Shown in pieces: positions 1 through 5,455 of a stretch of 5,455 nucleotides of DNA. A program made the translations under genes and the position numbers. The stretch is from Actinomycetes bacterium. Lineage in GTDB: Bacteria > Actinomycetota > Actinomycetes > Actinomycetales > Cellulomonadaceae. Each line of letters starts with the position of its first letter. The first letter of the stretch is position 1. The notes below the pieces were generated by a model, which did no database searches, was not told where the DNA came from, and worked only from the letters and a program-made list of their open reading frames with translations. Location of the stretch: assembly GCA_021793115.1 (NCBI GenBank), contig JAJYTJ010000212.1, positions 1 to 5,455 of the forward strand, given 5' to 3'.

Positions 1-354
1 TACCGCGGGCGCGAAGGCATGTGGTCCTGGGTCGCGCACCGGGTCACCGGCGTCGCGATCTTCTTCTTCCTGCTCGTCCACGTGCTCGACACCGCGCTGG
101 TCCGCGTGTCACCGCAGGCGTACAACGAGGTCATCGGCACGTACAAGAACCCCGTCATGGGGCTCGGCGAGGCCGGCCTGGTCGCCGCGATCGTGTTCCA
201 CGCGCTCAACGGGCTGCGGATCATCCTCGTCGACTTCTGGTCCAAGGGGCCCAAGTACCAGCGCGTCATGCTCTGGGTGGTCGTCGGGCTGTGGGTGGTG
301 CTCATGGCCGGCTTCCTGCCCGTGCAGCTCGTGCACACCTTCCGGAGCCACTGA
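1..354 (+). CDS. sdhC: Succinate dehydrogenase cytochrome b subunit SdhC (5' end outside window)
   Basis: Membrane anchor of complex II that, with SdhD, holds heme b and the quinone site. The frame is open from base 1 and reads YRGREG before the Met at 19. From memory of Streptomyces SdhC, this stretch is part of the conserved N-terminus (GTLYRGREGMWSW), so the true start lies upstream and Met-19 is internal. The visible 117 residues form three membrane helices, at about window residues 10-34, 55-79 and 90-112. His13-Arg14 (HRVTG) matches E. coli SdhC His30-Arg31 of the quinone pocket, and His67 (FHALNGLR) matches the heme ligand His84; all three fit one ungapped offset of 17. At that offset E. 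coli Ser27 corresponds to Trp10, with a Ser next to it. The stop TGA shares its A with the sdhD ATG, which indicates translational coupling. The promoter is not in the window. Confidence 0.93.
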   Translation, partial: YRGREGMWSWVAHRVTGVAIFFFLLVHVLDTALVRVSPQAYNEVIGTYKNPVMGLGEAGLVAAIVFHALNGLRIILVDFWSKGPKYQRVMLWVVVGLWVVLMAGFLPVQLVHTFRSH

Positions 355-794
355 TGACGACGATCGCCGAGCCCCGATCCCGGGCCACCCGCAGGACCGC
401 ACGCACCAACACCGAGATGATCGGCTGGATCTTCATGCGCGCGTCCGGCGTGCTGCTGATCGTCCTCATCTTCGGGCACCTCATCACCAACCTCATCACC
501 GACGGCGGCGTCCACGCGATCGACTTCGGGTTCGTCGCGGGCAAGTGGGCCCAGCCGATCTGGCAGGTGTGGGACCTGCTCATGCTGTGGCTGGCCATGC
601 TCCACGGCACCAACGGCGTGCGGACGATCATCAACGACTACGCGGAGCGCACCGGCACGCGCCTGGTGCTCAAGTCGCTGCTCTACCTGGCCGCGGTCGT
701 CATCGTCGTGCTCGGCACCCTGGTGATCTTCACCTTCAACCCCTGCCCGCCGGGTGCCCCCGCGGACCTGCTGCCCTCCTTCTGCACGGCCTGA
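354..794 (+). CDS. sdhD: Succinate dehydrogenase membrane anchor subunit SdhD
   Basis: Second membrane anchor of complex II, 146 residues. An Arg- and Thr-rich N-terminus of about 22 residues, probably cytoplasmic, precedes three hydrophobic helices at about residues 24-47, 68-94 and 105-128. His84 (MLHGTNG) is the expected heme b ligand, matching E. coli SdhD His71. Asp95-Tyr96 match E. coli Asp82-Tyr83 at the same offset of 13; that Tyr lines the quinone site. Arg30 in the first helix follows the family pattern (MRASG). The start is fixed by the one-base TGATG overlap with sdhC and a GGAG at 344-347, six bases upstream. The short tail after the third helix has two Cys (131 and 144) of unknown importance. 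Together with sdhC this is the two-anchor form of the enzyme, as opposed to the single fused cytochrome b type. Confidence 0.95.
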   Translation: MTTIAEPRSRATRRTARTNTEMIGWIFMRASGVLLIVLIFGHLITNLITDGGVHAIDFGFVAGKWAQPIWQVWDLLMLWLAMLHGTNGVRTIINDYAERTGTRLVLKSLLYLAAVVIVVLGTLVIFTFNPCPPGAPADLLPSFCTA

Positions 795-810
795 CGAGGA
801 CTGACGAACG

Positions 811-2646
811 ATGCAGACACATCAGTACGACGTGGTGATCGTCGGCGCCGGCGGCGCCGGCATGCGCGCGGCGCTCGAGTCCTCGACCCGGGCCCGCACG
901 GCGGTCATCTCCAAGCTCTACCCCACCCGGTCCCACACGGGCGCGGCGCAGGGCGGCATGTGCGCCGCGCTGGCCAACGTGGAGGAGGACAACTGGGAGT
1001 GGCACACGTTCGACACCGTCAAGGGCGGTGACTACCTCGTCGACCAGGACGCCGCCGAGGTCATGGCCAAGGAGGCCATCGACGCGGTGCTCGACCTGGA
1101 GAAGATGGGCCTGCCGTTCAACCGGACGCCCGAGGGCAAGATCGACCAGCGGCGGTTCGGCGGCCACACCCGCAACCACGGTGACGCCCCCGTGCGCCGC
1201 GCCTGCTACGCGGCGGACCGCACCGGCCACATGATCCTGCAGACGCTCTACCAGAACTGCGTCAAGCAGGACGTCGAGTTCTACAACGAGTTCTACGTGC
1301 TCGACCTGCTCGTCGACCACGACCTGGCCGCCTCCCACGTGCCCGACGGCGAGGACGTCCACGTCTCGGGCGTCGTCGCGTACGACCTGGCCACCGGCGA
1401 GATCCACGTGTTCCAGGCCAAGGCGGTCATCCTCGCCACCGGCGGCGCGGGCAAGGTCTTCAAGACGACGTCGAACGCGCACACCCTCACCGGCGACGGC
1501 ATCGCCCTGGCCTACCGCCGCGGCATCCCGCTGGAGGACATGGAGTTCTTCCAGTTCCACCCGACGGGGCTCGCCGGCCTGGGCATCCTGCTGTCCGAGG
1601 CGGCCCGCGGCGAGGGCGCCATCCTGCGCAACTCCGAGGGCGAGCGCTTCATGGAGCGCTACGCGCCGACGATCAAGGACCTCGCCCCGCGCGACATCGT
1701 CGCCCGTGCGATGGCCAACGAGGTGCGCGAGGGACGTGGCGCCGGCCCGCACAAGGACTACGTGCTGCTCGACCTCACGCACCTCGACCCGGCCGTCATC
1801 GACGCCAAGCTGCCGGACATCACGGAGTTCGCCCGCACCTATCTGGGGGTTGAGCCCTACACCGAGCCCGTGCCCGTGTACCCGACGGCGCACTACATGA
1901 TGGGCGGGGTGCCGACGACGATCGAGGGCGAGGTGCTGCGCAACGCCACCGACGTGATCCGCGGGCTGTACGCCGCCGGTGAGTGCGCGTGCGTCTCGGT
2001 CCACGGCTCCAACCGCCTGGGCACCAACTCGCTGCTGGACATCAACGTGTTCGGCAAGCGCTCCGGGCGTGCCGCGGCCGCGTACGCCGCCGGCGCCGAC
2101 TTCGTCGCGCTGCCCGACGACCCCGCCGGGCCCGTCGTGGCCGAGCTCGAGGCGATCCGCACCCGGTCGGACGGCGAGCGCGTGGCCGACATCCGCACGG
2201 AGCTGCAGCAGACGATGGACACCAACGCCCAGGTGTTCCGCACGGAGGCCTCGCTGCAGCAGGCACTGGCCGACATCCGGGCGCTGCGCAAGCGGTACGC
2301 CGCGGTGGGCGTGCAGGACCGGTCGCGCACGTTCAACACCGACCTGCTCGAGGCCGTGGAGCTCGGCTTCCTGCTCGACGTGGCGGAGACCGTCGTCGTC
2401 GGCGCGATCAACCGGAAGGAGTCGCGCGGCGGCCACTTCCGCGAGGACTTCCCGAAGCGCGACGACGCCGGCTACATGCGGCACACGCTGGCCTACCGCC
2501 GGCCGCTCTCGGTCGCGCCGGAGGACACCGACGGGGACGCCGACGGCGCGTTCCACTGGGTCACCCCGTTCGACGACTACCAGCTCGTGCTGGGCTCGAA
2601 GCCCGTCACGGTCACCCGCTACCAGCCGATGGAGCGCAAGTACTGA
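811..2646 (+). CDS. sdhA: Succinate dehydrogenase flavoprotein subunit SdhA
   Basis: Catalytic subunit that oxidises succinate to fumarate with covalently bound FAD on the cytoplasmic face of complex II; 611 residues against 588 in E. coli. The FAD-binding loop [11 protein letters not shown] begins at residue 11. His42 in [10 protein letters not shown] is the covalent FAD attachment site (E. coli His45). Substrate-site residues are His250 (FHPTG; E. coli His242), Arg294 ([10 protein letters not shown]. coli Arg286, proton shuttle), His361 (AHYMMGG; His354) and Arg402 ([13 protein letters not shown]; Arg399). The helical domain and the C-terminal domain, including the closing [10 protein letters not shown] and MERKY segments, are complete, so no truncation is apparent. 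A GAGGA at 796-800, ten bases before the ATG, supports this start; the gap to sdhD is 16 bases. Long open frames opposite this gene are GC-rich codon-bias shadows. Confidence 0.99.
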   Translation: MQTHQYDVVIVGAGGAGMRAALESSTRARTAVISKLYPTRSHTGAAQGGMCAALANVEEDNWEWHTFDTVKGGDYLVDQDAAEVMAKEAIDAVLDLEKMGLPFNRTPEGKIDQRRFGGHTRNHGDAPVRRACYAADRTGHMILQTLYQNCVKQDVEFYNEFYVLDLLVDHDLAASHVPDGEDVHVSGVVAYDLATGEIHVFQAKAVILATGGAGKVFKTTSNAHTLTGDGIALAYRRGIPLEDMEFFQFHPTGLAGLGILLSEAARGEGAILRNSEGERFMERYAPTIKDLAPRDIVARAMANEVREGRGAGPHKDYVLLDLTHLDPAVIDAKLPDITEFARTYLGVEPYTEPVPVYPTAHYMMGGVPTTIEGEVLRNATDVIRGLYAAGECACVSVHGSNRLGTNSLLDINVFGKRSGRAAAAYAAGADFVALPDDPAGPVVAELEAIRTRSDGERVADIRTELQQTMDTNAQVFRTEASLQQALADIRALRKRYAAVGVQDRSRTFNTDLLEAVELGFLLDVAETVVVGAINRKESRGGHFREDFPKRDDAGYMRHTLAYRRPLSVAPEDTDGDADGAFHWVTPFDDYQLVLGSKPVTVTRYQPMERKY

Positions 2647-3434
2647 TGACCGCCACCCTGGAAGCCACGAGCCAGCTGGGCGAGGTGCCGTCGTTCGAGG
2701 TGCGGCTCAAGGTCCGCCGCTACCTGCCCCCGGAGTCCGACGTCGCCGCGCCGTACGGCGCCCCCGCCCCGCAGGCCGAGGCCTACTGGCAGGAGTTCAC
2801 GGTCCGGGTCCACGGCACCGACCGGGTGCTCGACGCGCTGCACAAGGTCAAGTGGGAGCAGGACGGCTCGCTGACGTTCCGCCGCTCGTGCGCGCACGGC
2901 GTGTGCGGCTCGGACGCGATGCGGATCAACGGCCGCAACCGCCTGGCCTGCAAGACCCTCCTCAAGGACCTGGACCCGTCCAAGCCCATCACCATCGAGC
3001 CCATCAAGGGCCTGCCGGTGGTCAAGGACCTCGTCGTCGACATGGAGCCGTTCTTCGCCTCCTACCGCGAGATCATGCCGTTCCTCGTCACCGCGGGGAA
3101 CGCGCCCACCCGGGAGCGGCTGCAGTCTCCCGAGGAGCGGGCGCGGTACGACGACACCACCAAGTGCATCCTCTGCGCCTGCTGCACGTCGAGCTGCCCG
3201 GTGTTCTGGAACGACGGCCAGTACTTCGGCCCGGCGGCGATCGTCAACGCGCACCGGTTCATCTTCGACAGCCGGGACGCGGGGGCGGCCCAGCGCCTGG
3301 AGATCCTCAACGACAAGGAAGGCGTGTGGCGCTGCCGCACCACCTTCAACTGCACCGAGGCCTGCCCGCGCGGCATCGAGGTGACGAAGGCCATCGCCGA
3401 GGTCAAGCGCGCGATGATCACGCGCGCCTACTGA
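2646..3434 (+). CDS. sdhB: Succinate dehydrogenase iron-sulfur subunit SdhB
   Basis: Carries electrons from SdhA FAD to quinone through three Fe-S clusters; 262 residues. The N-terminal ferredoxin domain binds [2Fe-2S] with Cys82, Cys87, Asp90 and Cys102 (SCAHGVCGSD); Asp as third ligand is as in E. coli SdhB, where FrdB has Cys. In the C-terminal helical domain, CILCACCTSSCP supplies Cys174, Cys177 and Cys180 with Cys240 to [4Fe-4S], and Cys184 with Cys230 and Cys236 (WRCRTTFNCTEACP) to [3Fe-4S]. Spacings equal those of E. coli. At the quinone site Trp188 matches E. coli Trp163, but Asn189 replaces Trp164 and Arg231 replaces His207. From memory CRTTFNC is usual in mycobacterial SdhB, which suggests a menaquinone-type site. 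The ATG shares one base with the sdhA stop, and a GGAG lies at 2631-2634 inside sdhA. It is the last gene of the operon here. Confidence 0.99.
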   Translation: MTATLEATSQLGEVPSFEVRLKVRRYLPPESDVAAPYGAPAPQAEAYWQEFTVRVHGTDRVLDALHKVKWEQDGSLTFRRSCAHGVCGSDAMRINGRNRLACKTLLKDLDPSKPITIEPIKGLPVVKDLVVDMEPFFASYREIMPFLVTAGNAPTRERLQSPEERARYDDTTKCILCACCTSSCPVFWNDGQYFGPAAIVNAHRFIFDSRDAGAAQRLEILNDKEGVWRCRTTFNCTEACPRGIEVTKAIAEVKRAMITRAY

Positions 3435-3446
3435 CCACCGGCTCCG

Positions 3447-3463
3447 CCCCCCCCCCCCCCCCC
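3447..3463. repeat. C17 homopolymer tract just after sdhB
   Basis: Seventeen consecutive C lie 12 bases after the sdhB stop codon, followed by one G and five more C. The tract is non-coding. Such a long run is prone to replication slippage and to sequencing error, so its exact length is uncertain. The complementary strand is a G17 run able to form a G-quadruplex. A role in ending sdh transcription or defining the mRNA 3' end is possible but not shown. Confidence 0.9.
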
Positions 3464-3477
3464 GCCCCCGGCGTGCG

Positions 3478-3501
3478 CCTCTGGGCCCCACCTCTGGGCC
3501 C
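3478..3501 (+). terminator. Candidate sdh operon terminator hairpin in a tandem repeat
   Basis: An 11-base sequence, CCTCTGGGCCC, occurs twice in direct orientation (3478-3488 and 3491-3501, 13-base period). Because GGGCCC is self-complementary, 3483-3488 can pair with 3496-3501 around a seven-base loop, giving a six-pair all-GC stem 48 bases after the sdhB stop. No U-tract follows, so it would be an atypical intrinsic terminator. Position and stem strength are the only support. Confidence 0.3.
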
Positions 3502-3538
3502 TGCCGACCCCTCGCGCTGCGCCCCTCACCTCCACACC

Positions 3539-3629
3539 CCAAGCGGAACCATCCGGCCGCCCAGTGGAGCCGTTCGACGTCCAGTGGAACCACCCGGCCG
3601 CCCAGTGGAGCCGTTTGAGCCTGACCGGA
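3539..3629 (+). repeat. 20-21-bp periodic array of AGTGGARCC motifs
   Basis: Five related cores begin at 3542 (AGCGGA), 3563, 3583, 3604 (AGTGGA, three times) and 3624 (ACCGGA), spaced 21, 20, 21 and 20 bases. The sequence after each core alternates: AACC followed by an AYCCGGCCGC-like segment, then AGCC followed by GTTYGA. The true unit is therefore about 42 bp, made of two half-units. The fourth and fifth cores also belong to the 75-bp element at 3603-3677. No reading frame fits the array. The spacing of about two helical turns puts every core on the same DNA face, as expected for a protein-binding array, though a decayed tandem duplication is equally possible. Confidence 0.85.
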
Positions 3630-3677
3630 GGCGTTTGACGACGACACGCCGTCCCGAGGTGTCATTCGGCTCCACTG
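3603..3677 (+). repeat. Left 75-bp element with perfect 11-bp inverted ends
   Basis: CAGTGGAGCCG (3603-3613) and its exact reverse complement CGGCTCCACTG (3667-3677) bound this stretch. Inside, from 3632, is CGTTTGAC-N2-CGACACGCCGT, followed by CCGA, TGTCA, TCG and CTCCAC blocks. The same blocks occur in the same order on the minus strand of 4867-4931, on the other side of the nuclease-like gene: 19 of 21 bases match over the core, and by hand alignment about 37 of 45 columns match overall. Relative to the right copy, this one carries roughly 20 extra bases near its start, where GCCGTTTGA-like sequence is duplicated. Confidence 0.8.
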
Positions 3678-3690
3678 TTCGCCGGTGGAG
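3670..3690. terminator. Hairpin between convergent genes, possible bidirectional terminator
   Basis: CTCCACTG (3670-3677) pairs with CGGTGGAG (3683-3690), eight pairs including one G-T, around the loop TTCGC. It lies 41 bases beyond the stop of the minus-strand gene ending at 3732 and downstream of sdhB, so it could terminate either transcript. There is no U-tract on either side. The 19-base centre TCCACT-N5-CCGGTGGA is also found in the 31-bp repeats at 4935-5027, so this hairpin belongs to the local repeat family and may have no terminator role. Confidence 0.35.
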
Positions 3691-3731
3691 GCTGGTCGGC
3701 GCGAGATCCTGGACGTGGGGCCACGGGCAGG

Positions 3732-4694
3732 TCACTCGTCGGGCCGGACCCGCCAGCGGCGTCGCGTGCCCACCGCGAACCGGCGTTGCTCGACGAGCCG
3801 CGCGCGCCATTGCATCCGCCGCTCCGCGCCGCGCTGGTCCGCCGCGGTCATGGTCACCGGAGTCAGCCCGACGGCGGCCATCCGCTCCCGGCGGGCCGCG
3901 TCGGAGCGGCGCTTCTCGGCGGAGGCGTGGTACTCCCCGTCGTACTCGCCGACGAGGCCCGTTCGCTCGTCGAGCAGGTCGACCATCGCGACGAATCGAC
4001 CGTCCTCGTCCTCGACGACCGGGTTGCAGCGCGGCCGCGGCAGTCCGGCGGTCAACCACTCGAGCCGCATCAGCGTCTCCATCGGAGACCGGACGTGGTC
4101 GTCGGCCAGTGCGAGCGCGCGCCGCGCCCGGGTCACACCGCGCCATCGCGGCCGCCCGACGATCATGCGGCGCAACTCGTCGGCGCCGACCACCCTCAGC
4201 GTCAGCAGGCGGTCGAGCGCCATCACGGCGCCCGCCGGCGACGACAGCCGCGCGAGGTCGAAGGCCGTGCGCAGGGGCGTGGTGACGTGCCCGGCGCCGC
4301 ACGGTGCCCGCTCGTCGTCCGGAACGCGGCTGCGGAACACACGCTGCCCCGGCCGCGGGACGATGCGCGAGTCCGGCGGAGCAAGGAGGAGCACCGCCGC
4401 CGGGCCGGACGGCTCGTCGTACGCCGTGCGGCCGTCGAACACGCGGACAAGGTCCGCGGGCGGGGACGCCGCATCCTCGTGGACCCGCGCGGCGGCCCAG
4501 CCGCCGACCGTGACGCCGTTGGTGGCCAGCTCGAGCGCGACCGCGAGCCGAACGAGGGGGTCGGAGGCCTCGACCCAGTCCGCCAGGTAGAGGCCGTGCC
4601 ACGGATGTGCGTACCCGAGCCCTCGGAGCGACCGGGGCGGCACACCGCGATCGCGGGCTGACGCGGGCCGCAGGACGGTCGGAAGGTGATCCAT
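3732..4694 (-). CDS. AbiEi-like/DUF559-type protein with putative Vsr-like nuclease domain
   Basis: 320 residues, no signal peptide or membrane helix. The layout matches, from memory, a family often present in many copies in actinobacterial genomes. Residues 1-75 look like the N-terminal part of AbiEi-type proteins (HPWHGLYLADW, then TVGGWAAARVHE in place of the usual SHxTAA segment). Residues 80-165 form a middle region ending in TTPLRTAFDLARL and LDRLL. Residues 203-285 form a DUF559/Vsr-like PD-(D/E)XK core: Glu206 (SPMETL), Asp239 (VDLLD), Glu250 and Asp252 (GEYDGEYH), His256, and Asp265 with Arg268. Those acidic residues and His256 could bind metal and cut DNA, but activity is inferred. 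The C-terminus is basic (RRRWRVR). No clear Shine-Dalgarno precedes the ATG, so a leaderless transcript or another start is possible. No AbiEii-like toxin partner is adjacent. It converges on sdhB and has inverted repeat elements on both sides. Confidence 0.82.
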   Translation of the reverse strand: MDHLPTVLRPASARDRGVPPRSLRGLGYAHPWHGLYLADWVEASDPLVRLAVALELATNGVTVGGWAAARVHEDAASPPADLVRVFDGRTAYDEPSGPAAVLLLAPPDSRIVPRPGQRVFRSRVPDDERAPCGAGHVTTPLRTAFDLARLSSPAGAVMALDRLLTLRVVGADELRRMIVGRPRWRGVTRARRALALADDHVRSPMETLMRLEWLTAGLPRPRCNPVVEDEDGRFVAMVDLLDERTGLVGEYDGEYHASAEKRRSDAARRERMAAVGLTPVTMTAADQRGAERRMQWRARLVEQRRFAVGTRRRWRVRPDE

Positions 4695-4866
4695 CGCGCC
4701 ACGGCATCACGTTGTCCCAGGCCTGGGGATGACCGCGAGGCTCTGCTGTGCGCGGAGCGCGGGATCACGGCTCCTGTGGGCGGCTCGACGCTGTCGACAA
4801 GTCCGCACGGCGTGCGAGGCGCCACCACGTTCGAGACAACCCGTCGGGTGGAGTCGCTGCTCACAC
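4695..4866. other. Upstream region of the nuclease-like gene
   Basis: Non-coding stretch between the start of the minus-strand gene and the right repeat element. I looked on the minus strand for a -35/-10 pair and found none convincing; TTGTCGACA (minus strand, 4800-4792) resembles a -35 but has no matching -10. It contains the palindrome at 4716-4727, an 8-base palindrome TGTCGACA at 4792-4799, and a partial repeat core, GGTGGAGTCG, at 4847-4856. Short open frames here have no recognisable product. Confidence 0.6.
4716..4727. promoter_or_regulatory. 12-bp perfect palindrome, possible operator
   Basis: CCCAGGCCTGGG is a perfect 12-base palindrome whose near edge is 21 bases upstream of the ATG of the minus-strand nuclease-like gene. 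The position suits an operator, or a small hairpin in the 5' leader. AbiEi-type proteins are known to repress their own operons through inverted repeats, which makes autoregulation conceivable. In such GC-rich DNA a chance palindrome of this size cannot be excluded. Confidence 0.3.
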
Positions 4867-4931
4867 CAGTGGAACCGTGTGGAGTCGATTGACAGTCGGC
4901 AACGGCGTGTCGGGGTCAAACGGCACCACTG
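4867..4931 (-). repeat. Right 65-bp element, inverted counterpart of 3603-3677
   Basis: Its ends are CAGTGGAACCG (4867-4877) and CGGCACCACTG (4921-4931), inverted repeats matching at 9 of 11 positions. On the minus strand from 4922 it reads CGTTTGAC-N2-CGACACGCCGT, then CCGA, TGTCA, TCG and CTCCAC blocks, in the order found on the plus strand of the left element. The two elements thus face each other across 1,189 bases that contain only the nuclease-like gene. Terminal inverted repeats of a mobile cassette, or two copies of a dispersed palindromic repeat, would both look like this. Confidence 0.8.
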
Positions 4932-4934
4932 AAT

Positions 4935-5027
4935 GTCAGGAGGCTCCACTCGGTTCCGGTGGACGGTCAGGAGGCTCCACTCGGTGCCGGTGGACGGTCA
5001 GGAGGCTCCACTCGATACCGGTGGGGT
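4935..5027. repeat. 31-bp tandem repeat, three copies
   Basis: Units run 4935-4965, 4966-4996 and 4997-5027 with no spacers. Each starts GTCAGGAGGCTCCACTCG and continues to CCGGTGG. Copy 2 differs from copy 1 at one base; copy 3 differs at five, all in its second half. Each unit contains the imperfect palindrome TCCACT-N5-CCGGTGGA, able to form a small hairpin (ending GGTGGG in copy 3), as at 3671-3689. The near identity of copies 1 and 2 suggests recent expansion. Copy 3 overlaps the 3' end of the YihY/BrkB gene. Confidence 0.95.
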
Positions 5028-5455
5028 CGGGGGCATCGAAGGCGCCGGACTCGCGGGCGGCGGGGGCAGCGGCGGGTTCGCGGTCCATGCGGCCGCCGTC
5101 AGCACGATCCGCGCCATGAGGTTGACCCACGCCAGCAGCACCACGATGACGGCGAACGGCACCAGCGCCGCGTTGGTCCGCAGGCTGCCGGACACCGCCG
5201 AGGTACCGAGCAGCCGGAGCGCGCCGAGCCCCACGCCGGCGAGCGCCGCGCCGGCCAGCAGGTCCTTGCGCGGCGGCCGCTGGCCCGCGAGCACCCGGAC
5301 GATGAGAACGAACGTCGCCGCGTCGACGACGAACGCCACGAGGACCGCCAGCACCCGCACCGTGGGCCCGGCGACGCCGGGGTGGCCCAGCCACCCCGCG
5401 AGCCGGTCCGTCACGGTGGTGAGGGTCAGGGTGAGCACCGCGGACGCCGCGGCGC
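4998..5455 (-). CDS. YihY/BrkB family membrane protein (N-terminal part outside window)
   Basis: The visible 151 residues are the C-terminal part; the frame stays open to the window edge, and the GTG at 5438 is an internal codon, not the start. Three hydrophobic helices can be seen: VRVLAVLVAFVVDAATFVLI, the AGAALAGVGLGALRLL segment, and the long ALVPFAVIVVLLAWVNLMAR segment. The motif order, a loop with PPRKDLLAGA then the SGSLRTNAALVPF segment, fits the YihY/BrkB envelope-protein family, whose exact function is unsettled. These are usually six-helix inner-membrane proteins, so about half is missing here. The tail is Pro-rich (PPLPPPPASPAPS), and its last nine residues, TPPVSSGAS, with the TGA stop are encoded by the third 31-bp repeat, so the C-terminus has probably been replaced or extended by repeat DNA. 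Confidence 0.8.
   Translation of the reverse strand, partial: AAASAVLTLTLTTVTDRLAGWLGHPGVAGPTVRVLAVLVAFVVDAATFVLIVRVLAGQRPPRKDLLAGAALAGVGLGALRLLGTSAVSGSLRTNAALVPFAVIVVLLAWVNLMARIVLTAAAWTANPPLPPPPASPAPSMPPTPPVSSGAS

Noticed and set aside
19..354. ATG at 19 as the true start of sdhC
   Set aside because: The codons before it (YRGREG) are in frame and match the conserved N-terminus of actinobacterial SdhC, so the gene begins before the window.
736..2556. Long minus-strand open frame (606 codons) opposite sdhA
   Set aside because: It is a mirror of the third-position GC bias of sdhA, has no recognisable domain, and sdhA is certain on the plus strand.
1979..4285. 768-codon plus-strand open frame running from inside sdhA past sdhB
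   Set aside because: It crosses two certain genes, the C17 tract and the repeats out of frame; the product is low-complexity Arg/Pro/Ser-rich sequence typical of GC-rich shadow frames.
3526..4710. 394-codon minus-strand frame overlapping the nuclease-like gene
   Set aside because: Its product is low-complexity Arg/Ala/Gly-rich, whereas the 3732-4694 frame gives recognisable family motifs.
3603..4931. Classical insertion sequence
   Set aside because: The flanking inverted repeats would fit, but no DDE, HUH or other transposase is encoded, and no target-site duplication was recognised at the element edges.
4707..4949. 80-codon minus-strand frame upstream of the nuclease-like gene
   Set aside because: It runs through the right repeat element and has no recognisable motif, so coding is unlikely.
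4935..5027. CRISPR array
   Set aside because: The 31-bp units are directly contiguous with no spacers, and no cas gene is present. It is a plain tandem repeat.
4998..5438. GTG at 5438 as the start of the YihY/BrkB gene
   Set aside because: The frame is open to the window edge and only three of the usual helices are present downstream, so the start lies outside.

Overview
The window comes from a high-GC actinobacterium. The SdhC and SdhD anchors, the Arg-type SdhB quinone-site loop and the sdhC-D-A-B order match the actinobacterial menaquinone-linked succinate dehydrogenase. Micrococcales such as Cellulomonas-like genera would fit, but the genus is a guess.

Positions 1-3434 hold a tightly packed plus-strand operon for respiratory complex II: sdhC (5' end cut off by the window edge), sdhD, sdhA and sdhB. 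sdhC/sdhD and sdhA/sdhB overlap by one base (TGATG), and sdhA follows sdhD after 16 bases. Flavin, iron-sulfur and heme ligands are all present, so the complex looks functional: it oxidises succinate to fumarate and passes electrons through three Fe-S clusters to membrane quinone.

Positions 3435-5027 form a different kind of region. A minus-strand gene (3732-4694) encodes a 320-residue protein that looks like the actinobacterial AbiEi-like/DUF559 family, with a C-terminal Vsr-like PD-(D/E)XK nuclease fold. Repeats lie on both sides of it. On the left are a C17 tract, a 20-21-bp periodic array of AGTGGARCC motifs and a 75-bp element with perfect 11-bp inverted ends. On the right are a related 65-bp element in the opposite orientation and three tandem copies of a 31-bp unit. 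The repeats share the cores AGTGGARCC and TCCACT-N5-CCGGTGGA. The layout [array]-[element]-nuclease gene-[inverted element]-[array] resembles a mobile or repeat-associated cassette placed between housekeeping genes, and it is the most interesting part of the window.

Positions 4998-5455 hold the C-terminal part of a minus-strand membrane protein of the YihY/BrkB family. Its last nine codons and stop codon lie inside the third 31-bp repeat. sdhB and the nuclease-like gene converge, so the left intergenic region must end transcription from both sides. No RNA gene, CRISPR array or transposase was seen.
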